Below are positions 21,180 through 32,259 of a stretch of DNA of 64,000 nt, piece after piece (within the stretch, counting starts at the first letter, position 1; each line of letters starts with the position of its first letter). The translations under genes and the position numbers were made by a program. The notes below the pieces were generated by a model. That model was not told the DNA's origin. It ran no database searches and saw only the letters and a program-made list of their open reading frames with translations. The DNA comes from Nannochloris sp. 'desiccata' (Eukaryota; Chlorophyta; Trebouxiophyceae; Chlorellales; Chlorellaceae). The stretch lies in NCBI GenBank assembly GCA_019044685.2, contig JAGTXX020000010.1, positions 62,001 to 126,000 of the forward strand, in the 5' to 3' direction.

Positions 21180-24100
21180 TAACACAGGCAAATCAGGCGG
21201 CGGTCGGCGAATTTTTAATGGCGTGAACACGGCAGCGTCAGAAGGTGCAGGAAACAATGGGTGAGGGGTAAATAGGTAAAGTCGTGAGAGCTGTGGGGGA
21301 CGAGGCTGGGCTTAGGAGAAGCCAAGAGGTTCACGATCGGTTCCTCACATGAGATTGGAGTTTGTTAGCGGGTGAGGGTCAGTTTGTGGTGGCCCAAGTC
21401 TCGCAGTTACCTAAGGGTTTGAGCAATCCTGGGAGGCTACGTAGTGACCCCCTTGAGAACTCTAGTCATGTTGCTGCTGGTGGTATAGATAGACTATACT
21501 ACGGCGGTGGCATGATGGTCCGACCTAAGGTCGCTATCATTCTCAGTGGAAGCGGGTAAAGGCGGGAGCACCTTTACCGCCGAAGCTGGTGGGCTCAGGA
21601 AAGATTAGTTGAGTTTTCTTTCTTGTAGAACCCAGCACAGGAAACGTGTGAGTGCTTAAGCTTTATTTGGCCAGATCTCATTAGAAGGATAGAAGTTCAA
21701 GTTACATGCATTGATTTATTATTTCATTCTCGGCTAAATATTGATTTTTGCTTTACTTCTGCTGAATGATTAACGATGTCACTGGGGGGGGGGGTGACCG
21801 TGTCTCACGTCGGCTGTCGGACCGAGTAAGCGTGCCCATCTATAGCAGACGTTAAAATGTAACTTCCTTCCTTCCACTGTGGTGGCACTGAGACACACAG
21901 CCCCTAAAAAAACCCTAAGCAAAATTCGAAAAATAAAAACTGTGTTGAAAATAGTAAAAAAGGTTATTAATGCAAAATCGTCTACTTGTTTAAAATTCTC
22001 TGTATTTATCGGTTCTTTGTAAAAATCAAGCCAATTTAATAGGTTGAAATACTTGTAATACACTTTCATCACGTAAAGTCTCCACATCGCTTCGTGTAAA
22101 AGTACGAATTTCGTTCACAAAGTTTTGGAATATTTTTCTTAAAAATTTAAAGTATTTTGACTACTAAAACATGTAAAATTTAGATCCTTGATTCATGGTG
22201 TGAAATAGAACCTAGGCTGTTGAATACACTACCTGCATGCGGCGTGTGGCACCTCCTTCAAGGTTTGAAGCTGATGCAGTACCGATGCAAGGGGCAAGAT
22301 AAAGAATATCTTGCATATAAATATGATATAAAGACAACCATAGCTAATAGTAGTATGTTTTTGTGTGACATAAAGAAGAGTTCAATTACATATGAAGAGT
22401 TAGGGTTGATAGATGCATGTAGATGCACTGCATGTTGAAATTTAAGAGCTTGGCGGTGGCTGGCGGAGAAAAATGCCCTTTTATAAAACGAGGATAGAAA
22501 GCCAGTGTAGCTACGTGCTAGCAGAGGGATTTGCTACGTACGGGTGTTACATCAATAGATGAAAGAGCAGCGCTGGTTTCTTTAGGTTCCTGCATCCGCT
22601 GCTGCTATTAGACAAGTTGGCAGCCGCTGATGGAGAGGGCGGCGGGAGCGGCGGTGAGAAACAGGCTGGATTTCTCAAGGCAGCAGCGAGTCAGCCAAAA
22701 GAACAACGACCGCAGCTGGATACGCAACCAGCTGATGATGATGCGTTCATATTGTGGGTGCTGCCAACCGGATCAGGAATCGCCTAAGCGACCAACATCA
22801 ACATTGTGATCAGCGCAGCATTGGTGGCGAGCAGGCTGCTGCAGCCTCTCACAGAAAACTTGGTCTTATCTCCAATTTGCAACAGAATTGCTGAAAATGG
22901 CGTTAAAATGCCATTTCCCAGCTTTTGTAAGCCTCGCGATCGCTTTCTTGGTTACCGAAATCTTATAAGATGATGATCCTTTCTTACACAGTAGGTTAAA
23001 AACAAATCCTAGCATTTAAAACCGAGCCCTTCAGATCCAGGTATCCTAGGCGCTCTTTAATTTAAGAGAATGTGCACTATATTTACGTATATATCTTGTG
23101 AATAACTATAAAAAGGCCACAGAAGCAGCTAGGAGACCAACATACTATCGCCCAGTGGGGCATATGCCAGCCAAAGCACTCTGCCGCATGAATAAATTAT
23201 TTAAGTAAGGTTCAGCAAAAGGGAGGTCTTATTAATTAAAACCCTCTGTACATAGCGCAATGCACTATCATCAGGAAGTATTGGAAGGTGTGTATGTATT
23301 GAAAACAGGTTTCTTCCAGGCATAACATAGGGCCCTGAAGCAGGAGTTCTCAAAGGGATATGTAGTTAGGTTCTATAACCAGCATTATAACAGTGCTTGC
23401 ATTTGAATCAAAAATGACTATTGAGAAGCAAGGGGCACAAGACGCACTTTCGCCCAGTGGGGCATGCATACAAGCTTTCTCGCCCGGCTGTCAGGATTTC
23501 ATTGCAGCTAGCTCAGGAAGTTCAATAAAGGCTCGAGGTAGATAATATTGATATTGTAGATTGGCGAAGGTGTCATCTGCAGTGGACAACGACATGTATC
23601 TAATAGCTGAGAAGGAAGATGATTCCCTTCTTCTGCTGACGTTGGCGGTGTGGTGACGGGTAGGCGTCTTGAAGATTGTCTTAGAGTAGGGACCCACCCA
23701 GGACTGGGCGCTCTATCAATGGATATAAATAAATTAGGTAGATGGGTATAAGATGGTTCAAGATGGTTCAAGTTGGTTCACGTGGGGTCTCGAGGGGCAC
23801 TTGGTGATATTCACCGATGTCTTGATTACCAAGATAGGTGCTGCCAGACAGCCGTGTGCTGCTCAGCGGGGGTGATTATTATTAGGTATTATTATTATGG
23901 AATGAGAATCGCAGAGGGGTGGGTGTATGCGTCGCCTGGGTGTTCATCCCTACCCGATAATTATGATGAACTGATGAAACTGATGACATAACCTGCCCTA
24001 CCGCGACTCTCCTTGGCCTTAATCGCCAGCCGTGCGGCTGATTTAAGCCTTTTACTCCCAACTACAATAATAATAATAATAAGAGCGAGAAACGCAAAAA

Positions 24101-25256
24101 AGAAAGTATCATAAATAGTAAAATTTCATTATTTCCGCCACAGAACGTCAATTGTTCGTTTTAAAAAAATACCGTCGACATTGAACGCTACTCTCGCTGC
24201 GACTGGGCCAAAAAAATCGTGTTGAACTTTAAATTCAAATCAAAATTGGATCACAAATTCAACTAAATTCCCTGCGTTCCTCAAAGATTCCTAATCCCAT
24301 ACGTACTTTTGTGCGGGCAGATCTCTGCTACCGAAAACATCAGCCGAGGCCGCGAAATTCTGCTCCTGTTGGGACTACTTAGGTTTGGCGTGAATGAACG
24401 ATGTCGGTATGTGGGTCACCCTGCGACCAAAACCGCCGCATAGCTATACCTCCAAGATCAAACTCATATTTCTCGGTACTAATGCACATGAAATGTTGGA
24501 GGACATGATAAACGATCATGAAACCGTGCGCAAGGTCACCTAGGAAGCCACCGCCACCGCCGACAAGGACGACAGGTACCAAGAAAGATGGAGCAAACGT
24601 CCCAAGCCGAGCGTTGCTACCCAAAAAATGTGAATATATTTATCTTACACCGTCAGCACTTCGACCCATTGTGTCTATATATTTTAAGACATCGTGCCTG
24701 GAGAAGACGTGCAAACAGCTATGAGGTGGGATGCAGATTTGCAACGCAGCGAGGCAATTAAAAAAGTGGTGCAATAAAAGGTCCCTGGCGCCGTCCAAGG
24801 TTCTCCCGCTTACCACAGAAGCAAACTTGCTGATCTTCTACCTCGCGTAAAGCTGCACAGACTCCCTAATTTCTTCCTCATTCTCACCGCCAACGAGGTA
24901 TCAGAAACTTGATGGCCTAAATTTAAAATGCTACAGGACGATTTCCTCTCAAGCTTGCCTATGGTGATAAAATAGAGATAATTCATAAGGCGACACCGCC
25001 TCCTGCATGCCTCAGCTTTTTGTTCCATGTCTGCTGTCTCCTGTGTAAAAGTAATAAAACGTTGCCGCCAACATCACCACGGCGGCGAGAAACGCCGTAA
25101 TGCTCCATACTGCCTCCGCACTTAATTTATACCAATGCACATGAATATAAAATGTGCTTAAAAGAAAAAACACAGTTAATTGCTTCCGCACACCCAGTAA
25201 CATTGTGATATAAGATTTCGGGCCATTCTTGTTCAACAGAAAGGCAGGCGGCCTTT
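21180..25256. other. Gene-poor region upstream of the ATPase array
   Basis: No supported gene in about 4 kb; open frames are short, mostly start with TTG, and show no motif I recognise. It contains a G11 run near 21,784, a solo copy of the array spacer (22,605-22,950), two copies of the 15-mer CGCCCAGTGGGGCAT (near 23,152 and 23,452), and a piece AGGGACCCACCCAGGACTGG near 23,690 that also occurs inside the tandem units (27,628 and 31,038). It looks like a graveyard of local duplication products. Confidence 0.5.
22605..22950 (+). repeat. Solo copy of the ATPase-array spacer
   Basis: 346 bp that align without gaps to 28,311-28,656 (and to the same spacer before copy 3), with about one mismatch noticed by eye. 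Homology stops sharply at CGCTTTCTTG. It lies about 2.3 kb before the array and is not attached to an ATPase gene. Confidence 0.9.
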
Positions 25257-25422
25257 CTCCCAAATCCACAATCAAAAAAAAGTTAATCCCTAACGAATAA
25301 ACATTAATTTATCATGCTGTCGTTGTCAAATATTAAAACCATAAGGCACCTTCGTAGAGATTCCCCCTGCTGATCCCCCGCCGACTGTTTGGCCAAATAT
25401 TAGATGCAAACAATCGCTGGAG

Positions 25423-27080
25423 ATGCTGGCTGGAAAAGGTTTTACTCTCTGTAGGCCTAGGGCTGTTCCAAGCCGAACTTCACCTCCTCAGCTTGGGCAG
25501 AACGTCCGCTTGGCTGGCAGTCTGCGACCTCGTCTTCATCTCGCGGCCTCGGCTGCAGGATCATCATCGGCTGTAAAAGACCAGATTTTTAATAGAAAGG
25601 AAGAGCTTGCCGCTCTCAACCTAAGGTTTGATAAGAATCCGAAAGATATGCTTATTCTGCTAGGGCCCGCGAATTGCGGCAAAACAGTAAGTTTTTAGGA
25701 AACCTGTTGATCTTTTGTTGCGGAACGAATCTTGTGCTTGCTTATTTCAACCTCTCTCCACACTTTGCGTCTATTTTTTTTTACCCGTATCCATGCAGAA
25801 ACTGCTTCAAGAAGTAAAGAAAGATAGGGAGTTTGCTCAAGCTGTAATAGGTGAAGGCCCTCCTCCTATTCTCTACCTGGACTGTCGTGGAAAAGATATC
25901 AGCTCTCCGCAGCAGTTTGCGAACGTTATTAGGGAGCTGGTCGCTGAAGATGCAGCTCTTAAGAATTGGCTGCAGGCTATCAAGCTTAAATTTCCTGGTA
26001 TCGAGCTAGACTTCGAGAACATGTTCAAGCCGGCAGCGGATAAGGCGCCGATGGCTTCCATCATCGCCTCTTTGACCAAATTCCTAGAAGCCGTACGCCC
26101 TTTGCCTTACAAACCCGTCATTATTATTGATGAAGCCAATGTGCTGTTGGATTGGCACGACGATCCTGGCCACATAGAGCTTAAAAACCTTCTTGATTTC
26201 TTTGTACGGACGACGAAACAGGAGCATCTGGGACACTTTGTGCTGGCATCTTCTGAATCGTTTGTGATTGATTTTCTTGAGAAAGGTAAGCTGAGTAAGT
26301 ATGTGCTAGCAATGGTGCAATGCTAGAATCTATCTACCAGCTTATTTATTTGACTTTTTTCTTACCCACCATATCTCCTTCACCTCATGCTTTCTTTTTC
26401 TTTTCTTTAAAATTTCTATTTGCCTTGCAGAGGGTCTCCACACCAAGCAATACGTCACTCAAGAAATTGGAGACTTGGCTACCATCGACGAAGCGAAGCA
26501 ATTTGTCGAGAGCCTCATGCTTTGTAAGACAGCACCGTCGTCTTTCTTTGATACGACAGAAAATGGAGAGCAGATTGACATGTGGCCTCGGGTGTATGAA
26601 ATATGTGGTGGGAATATTGGGTTGCTGGAACGTTGCGGAGAGTACGCGAATGATATCGGGAGCTGGGAAGCGGGTTTGGAAGAGGTGAGCACAGATCTTG
26701 AAGATTCGGTGCAGAGGGGTCTCGGGCCTGAAGATTTCCCAACAAGTGGCAGCCGTTCCTTGGCATCATGGACTGAAGAGGATTACAAAACTGTGCTGAG
26801 GGAAATTGTTCTTGCAAAGATACACGCAGTCTCATTTAAAAAATTGCGCAAGATGGTGGGCAGAAAGGCGGTGAGGTCGATGGTAGAATGGAACCTCGTG
26901 ACGATGCGAAGAAAATCTAAATGGGCTAAGGATTTGCCTGAAACGCTCTTTATCGAACTAAACGATACGAAACTGGTGACGATGCCTTCACCTGCAGAAT
27001 TGTATTTCATACTGAAAATGTATGATGATGGTGAGCTAGATGCAGCGCCTCAGAAATCAAATGATGGTAGTCTAAAATGA
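25423..27080 (+). CDS. ATPase_2/STAND-like P-loop ATPase, array copy 1
   Basis: Exons 25423-25686, 25799-26285 and 26431-27080 (phases 0 and 1, canonical GT-AG) give 466 residues. The N-terminus (MLAGKGFTLCRPRAVPSR, continuing Arg/Ser/Ala-rich without acids) looks like a mitochondrial or plastid targeting peptide. Next come the recognition motif DQIFNRKEELAAL, Walker A GPANCGKT (residues 81-88, split from the rest by intron 1), Walker B VIIIDEAN (about 195-202), a sensor-like FVLASSES and a C-terminal winged-helix-like region. This order fits the ATPase_2 (archaeal-type) clade of STAND NTPases. Function unknown. Copies 2 and 3 have an upstream in-frame ATG; here one extra A (CAAACAATCG) takes it out of frame, so translation should start at 25423. 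Confidence 0.8.
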
Positions 27081-27551
27081 AAAAGCTTTTAGATTATTTT
27101 TTGGCATCGTAGATACCCCCGAATGGAATATGTTTTTCCACCGAGGTTTTTCCGGCTTAGCCGCCGGCATCTGCTGTAGAAAAGCAACTTTTTGAATTTT
27201 ATTTTTCTTCATTTTCCCTCTACTTTGCTTTGTACCCCTTTCTCTTTCTTGTATGATCTGTAAAGCGTTTTGTAACGCCTTGAATAGAGTTTGTGTCTCT
27301 AGCCTTCCATCTAGCGTTGCTAGCAGCGGTGGTGGCTAGAGGGTGGCGTTGAGAAACAGGCTGGATTTTCTCATTAGGCAGCAGCAACTCAGCCAAAACC
27401 CAAAACTAAAACCGTGCTGGCGGCCGCGCTGTTCCCGTGAAAACCATCGTGAAAATCGCCGGTCTTCTTGGCTTGAAATTATTACTTTTGTGAAAATGCG
27501 TATGACTGTCTCGCGTATATAACCCAATCTAATACTCTGCACACCATATCA

Positions 27552-28196
27552 TCAGGGTGGAGACATGCCGTGAAACCGAGCCCTGAACATCCAAATGCCT
27601 GAAAATCGCGGCAAACTCAGTGAGGGGAGGAGGGACCCACCCAGGACTGGGGGCACCACTACAAATTTCTCGGATTTTATGGTAACCCTCTTCGTCAGTA
27701 GGGGGATTCCTGGTTGGAAGGCGGCAGGGGGGATTTCTATTTTCATAAGGATCCTGGCAGCATGCAGGGGGTCTATAAGATGGGTCTGAGGTGTAGGTGC
27801 ACTAGGGGTAAATGCAACAGCAGCAGCAAGGACAAGTGCAGCAGCAGCAGCAGCAGCAGCAGCAGGGACATGTGTGGCAGCAGTGGCAGGGAGGGGTGCA
27901 GCAGCAACAGCAGTAGCAGGGACAGCAGTAGCTAGGACAGCAGCAGGGACAGGTGCAGCAGCAGGTACAAATTCAGCAACAGGGGCAGTCGGGGGTGGCA
28001 TGAATGGTGGGGTTTGGCTGGCAGCTTCTGGAAGGTCCAAGTTGGGATCACCTAGAAGCATGCCCATATTTATGACCTCAAGTATGGTGGTAGCTATATC
28101 CATCCTGTGTGAGGTCTCGGGAGCTTGAGGGGCGGCGAGGACAATGGTTGGGAAGTCACCCATTATTCTAGAGTAGCCCTGAGGGGGCCGGGTCAT
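27552..28196 (-). CDS. Uncharacterised Ala/Pro-rich open frame in array unit 1
   Basis: Open from the ATG at 28,196 (MTRPPQGYSRIMGDFPTIVL) to 27,552, about 214 residues. The middle is low-complexity Ala/Val/Pro encoded by the complement of a CAG/GCA repeat; the ends are not repetitive. The same frame is open in unit 2 with nine more residues, all from the repeat. I recognise no family. Either a real small gene duplicated with the array, a fragment of a larger dead gene, or an open frame kept by the triplet repeat. No promoter evidence. Confidence 0.25.
   Translation of the reverse strand: MTRPPQGYSRIMGDFPTIVLAAPQAPETSHRMDIATTILEVINMGMLLGDPNLDLPEAASQTPPFMPPPTAPVAEFVPAAAPVPAAVLATAVPATAVAAAPLPATAATHVPAAAAAAAAALVLAAAVAFTPSAPTPQTHLIDPLHAARILMKIEIPPAAFQPGIPLLTKRVTIKSEKFVVVPPVLGGSLLPSLSLPRFSGIWMFRARFHGMSPP
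27814..27866 (+). repeat. CAG/GCA triplet repeat, unit 1
   Basis: Nearly pure GCA/CAG tract, different in length and interruptions from the matching tract at 31,224-31,304 in unit 2. A length-variable microsatellite. Confidence 0.9.
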
Positions 28197-28822
28197 AAGC
28201 GCAGACAACAGATTCTGGCGGTTGAATTCGAGGATTTTCCCCGAGGGTCAGTGGAAGACATCAATCACAGTGGGACCCATTCTTACTATTAGAACCGGAG
28301 CATAGGAATGCTATTAGACAGGTTGGCAGCCGCTGATGGAGAGGGCGGCGGGAGCGGCGGTGAGAAACAGGCTGGATTTCTCAAGGCAGCAGCGAGTCAG
28401 CCAAAAGAACAACGACCGCAGCTGGATACGCAACCAGCTGATGATGATGCGTTCATATTGTGGGTGCTGCCAACCGGATCAGGAATCGCCTAAGCGACCA
28501 ACATCAACATTGTGATCAGCGCAGCATTGGTGGCGAGCAGGCTGCTGCAGCCTCTCACAGAAAACTTGGTCTTATCTCCAATTTGCAACAGAATTGCTGA
28601 AAATGGCGTTAAAATGCCATTTCCCAGCTTTTGTAAGCCTCGCGATCGCTTTCTTGCCAAGAAATCAGTGATTTCTCCCAAATCCACAATCAAAAAAAAG
28701 TTAATCCCTAACGAATAAACATCAATTTATCATGCTGTCGTTGTCAAATATTAAAACCATAAGGCACCTTCGTAGAGATTCCCCCTGCTGATCCCCCGCC
28801 GACTGTTTGGCCAAATATTGCG

Positions 28823-30490
28823 ATGCAAACATCGCTGGAGATGCTGGCTGGAAAAGGTTTTACTCTCTGTAGGCCTAGGGCTGTTCCAAGCCGAACTTCA
28901 CCTCCCCAGCTTGGGCAGAAGGTCCGCTTGGCTGGCAGTCTGCGACCTCGTCTTCATCTCGCGGCCTCGGCTGCAGGATCATCATCGGCTGTAAAAGACC
29001 AGATTTTTAATAGAAAGGAAGAGCTTGCCGCTCTCAACCTAAGGTTTGATAAGAATCCGAAAGATATGCTTATTCTGCTAGGGCCCGCGAATTGCGGCAA
29101 AACAGTAAGTTTTTAGGAAACCTGTTGATCTTTTGTTGCGGAACGAATCTTGTGCTTGCTTATTTCAACCTCTCTCCACACTTTGCGTCTATTCTTTTTT
29201 ACCCGTATCCATGCAGAAACTGCTTCAAGAAGTAAAGAAAGATAGGGAGTTTGCTCAAGCTGTAATAGGTGAAGGCCCTCCTCCTATTCTCTACCTGGAC
29301 TGTCGTGGAAAAGACATCAGCTCTCCCAAGAAATTTGCGAACGCCATTAGGCAGTTGGTCATTGGAGATGCAGGTCTTAAGAATTGGTGGGCGGGTGTCA
29401 AGATTAAACTACCTGGGTTGGAGCTAGACTTGGAGAAAATATTCGAGCAAGCAGCTGGCAAACCGCCAATGGAGTCCATCATCGACTCTTTAACCACATT
29501 CTTAGAAGCAACGCGTCCATTGCCTTATAAACCCGTCATTATCATTGATGAGGCCAACAAGTTAATGAGATGGAGCGATGATCCTGGCCACATAGAGCTT
29601 AAAAACCTTCTTGATTTCTTTGTACGGACGACGAAACAGGAGCATCTGGGACACTTTGTGCTGGCATCTTCTGAATCGTTTGTGATTGATTTTCTTGAGA
29701 AAGGTAAGCTGAGTAAGTGTGGACTAGCAATGTGTATTGTTGGAACCTACCTACTTATTTATTTGACTTTCCCTGTCGATACCCCACCTCATGCTTGGTT
29801 TTTCTTCTTCTTTTTAAATTCTTCCTAGCAGAGGGTCTCCACACCAAGCAATACGTCACTCAAGAAATTGGAGACTTGGCTACCATCGATGAAGCTAAGC
29901 AATTTGTCGAAAGCCTCATGCTTTGTAAGAAGGCACCGTCGTCTTTCTTTGATACGACAGAAAATGGAGAGCAGATTGACATGTGGCCTCGGGTGTATGA
30001 AATATGTGGTGGAAATATTGGGTTGCTGGAACGTTGCGGAGAGTACGCGAACGATATCGGGAGCTGGGAAGCGGGTTTGAAATGGGTAAGCACAGATCTT
30101 GAAGATGCAGTGAAGAGAGGTCTCTCGCCTGGAGGGTTTTCAAAAACTGGTGGTAGTCGGTCCCCGACAGCTTGGACAAAAGAGAATTACAAAACTGTGT
30201 TGACGGAAATCGCTCTTGCAAAGGAGCACAAGCATGCTGTCTCTTTTGACAAACTGGAAGATGCGGTGGGCGAAGACGCGCTCTTGTCAATGGTGGAATG
30301 GAACCTTGTGGCGCTGCGAAGAAAATCTAGATGGGCGAAGGATTTGCCTGAAACAGTCTTTACTGACCTAGATGATACGAAACTGGTGACGATGCCTTCA
30401 CCTGTAGAATTGTATTTCGTATTGAAAATGTATGAAGCTGGGAAGCTTGATGCAGCACCTCAGAAACCAAATGATGGTAGTTTAAAATGA
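28823..30490 (+). CDS. ATPase_2/STAND-like P-loop ATPase, array copy 2
   Basis: Exons 28823-29104, 29217-29703 and 29832-30490 give 475 residues. It starts six codons upstream of copy 1 (MQTSLEMLAGKGF). Exon 1 is almost identical to copy 1, as are the start of exon 2 up to DCRGKDISSP and the block from DDPGHIELKN to FLEKGK. Between these, about 85 residues lying between Walker A and Walker B differ strongly (for example NWWAGVKIKLPGLELDLEKI against NWLQAIKLKFPGIELDFENM). A second divergent block lies in exon 3 (GLSPGGFSKTGGSRSPTAW and after). All NTPase motifs are intact. Intron 2 is also different from copy 1. An intact, probably functional paralog. Confidence 0.8.
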
Positions 30491-30961
30491 AAAAGCTTTT
30501 AGATTATTTTTTGGCATCGTAGATACCCCCGAATGGAATATGTTTTTCCACCAAGGTTTTTCCGGCTTAGCCGCCGGCATCTGCTGTAGAAAAGCAACTT
30601 TTTGAATTTTATTTTTCTTCATTTTCCCTCTACTTTGCTTTGTACCCCTTTCTCTTTCTTGTATGATCTGTAAAGCGTTTTGTAACGCCTTGAATAGAGT
30701 TTGTGTCTCTAGCCTTCCATCTAGCGTTGCTAGCAGCGGTGGTGGCTAGAGGGTGGCGTTGAGAAACAGGCTGGATTTTCTCATTAGGCAGCAGCAACTC
30801 AGCCAAAACCCAAAACTAAAACCGTGCTGGCGGCCGCGCTGTTCCCGTGAAAACCATCGTGAAAATCGCCGGTCTTCTTGGCTTGAAATTATTACTTTTG
30901 TGAAAATGCGTATGACTGTCTCGCGTATATAACCCAATCTAATACTCTGCACACCATATCA

Positions 30962-31633
30962 TCAGGGTGGAGACATGCCGTGAAACCGAGCCCTGAACAT
31001 CCAAATGCCTGAAAATCGCGGCAAACTCAGTGAGGGGAGGAGGGACCCACCCAGGACTGGGGGCACCACTACAAATTTCTCGGATTTTATGGTAACCCTC
31101 TTCGTCAGTAGGGGGATTCCTGGTTGGAAGGCGGCAGGGGGGATTTCTATTTTCATAAGGATCCTGGCAGCATGCAGGGGGTCTATAAGATGGGTCTGAG
31201 GTGTAGGTGCACTAGGGGTAAATGCAACAGCAGCAACAGGGACAGGTGCAGCAGCAGCAGCAGCAGCAGCAAGGACAAGTGCAGCAGCAGTAGCAGCAGC
31301 AGGGACATGTGTGGCAGCAGTGGCAGGGAGGGGTGCAGCAGCAACAGCAGTAGCAGGGACAGCAGTAGCTAGGACAGCAGCAGGGACAGGTGCAGCAGCA
31401 GGTACAAATTCAGCAACAGGGGCAGTCGGGGGTGGCATGAATGGTGGGGTTTGGCTGGCAGCTTCTGGAAGGTCCAAGTTGGGATCACCTAGAAGCATGC
31501 CCATATTTATGACCTCAAGTATGGTGGTAGCTATATCCATCCTGTGTGAGGTCTCGGGAGCTTGAGGGGCGGCGAGGACAATGGTTGGGAAGTCACCCAT
31601 TATTCTAGAGTAGCCCTGAGGGGGCCGGGTCAT
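30962..31633 (-). CDS. Uncharacterised Ala/Pro-rich open frame in array unit 2
   Basis: Second copy of the frame at 27,552-28,196, starting at the ATG at 31,633. Identical by eye outside the triplet repeat; repeat length differs by 27 bp in frame. Same caveats. Confidence 0.25.
   Translation of the reverse strand: MTRPPQGYSRIMGDFPTIVLAAPQAPETSHRMDIATTILEVINMGMLLGDPNLDLPEAASQTPPFMPPPTAPVAEFVPAAAPVPAAVLATAVPATAVAAAPLPATAATHVPAAATAAALVLAAAAAAAAPVPVAAVAFTPSAPTPQTHLIDPLHAARILMKIEIPPAAFQPGIPLLTKRVTIKSEKFVVVPPVLGGSLLPSLSLPRFSGIWMFRARFHGMSPP
31224..31304 (+). repeat. CAG/GCA triplet repeat, unit 2
   Basis: Longer, more interrupted version of the unit 1 tract. Confidence 0.9.
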
Positions 31634-32259
31634 AAGCGCAGACAACAGATTCTGGCGGTTGAATTCGAGGATTTTCCCCGAGGGTCAGTGGAAGACATCA
31701 ATCACAGTGGGACCCATTCTTACTATTAGAACCGGAGCATAGGAATGCTATTAGACAGGTTGGCAGCCGCTGATGGAGAGGGCGGCGGGAGCGGCGGTGA
31801 GAAACAGGCTGGATTTCTCAAGGCAGCAGCGAGTCAGCCAAAAGAACAACGACCGCAGCTGGATACGCAACCAGCTGATGATGCTGCGTTCATATTGTGG
31901 GTGCTGCCAACCGGATCAGGAATCGCCTAAGCGACCAACATCAACATTGTGATCAGCGCAGCATTGGTGGCGAGCAGGCTGCTGCAGCCTCTCACAGAAA
32001 ACTTGGTCTTATCTCCAATTTGCAACAGAATTGCTGAAAATGGCGTTAAAATGCCATTTCCCAGCTTTTGTAAGCCTCGCGATCGCTTTCTTGCCAAGAA
32101 ATCAGTGATTTCTCCCAAATCCACAATCAAAAAAAAGTTAATCCCTAACGAATAAACATCAATTTATCATGCTGTCGTTGTCAAATATTAAAACCATAAG
32201 GCACCTTCGTAGAGATTCCCCCTGCTGATCCCCCGCCGACTGTTTGGCCAAATATTGCG

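Noticed and set aside
21784..21796. G11 run as telomere or G-quadruplex array
   Set aside because: A single homopolymer with no repeating unit; more likely slippage.
22605..22800. 61-codon frame in the array spacer (also in units 1 and 2)
   Set aside because: Conservation is explained by recent duplication of the whole 346-bp segment; Gly/Ala-rich, no motif.
24379..24624. 81-codon minus-strand frame with Gly-rich and hydrophobic parts
   Set aside because: Isolated, no recognisable domain, in a region of decayed sequence.
25012..25275. Minus-strand frame with two hydrophobic segments, head-to-head with ATPase copy 1
   Set aside because: Begins with TTG, only the first few codons recur in the other units, and no family match. 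Internal ATG possible, but support is too weak.
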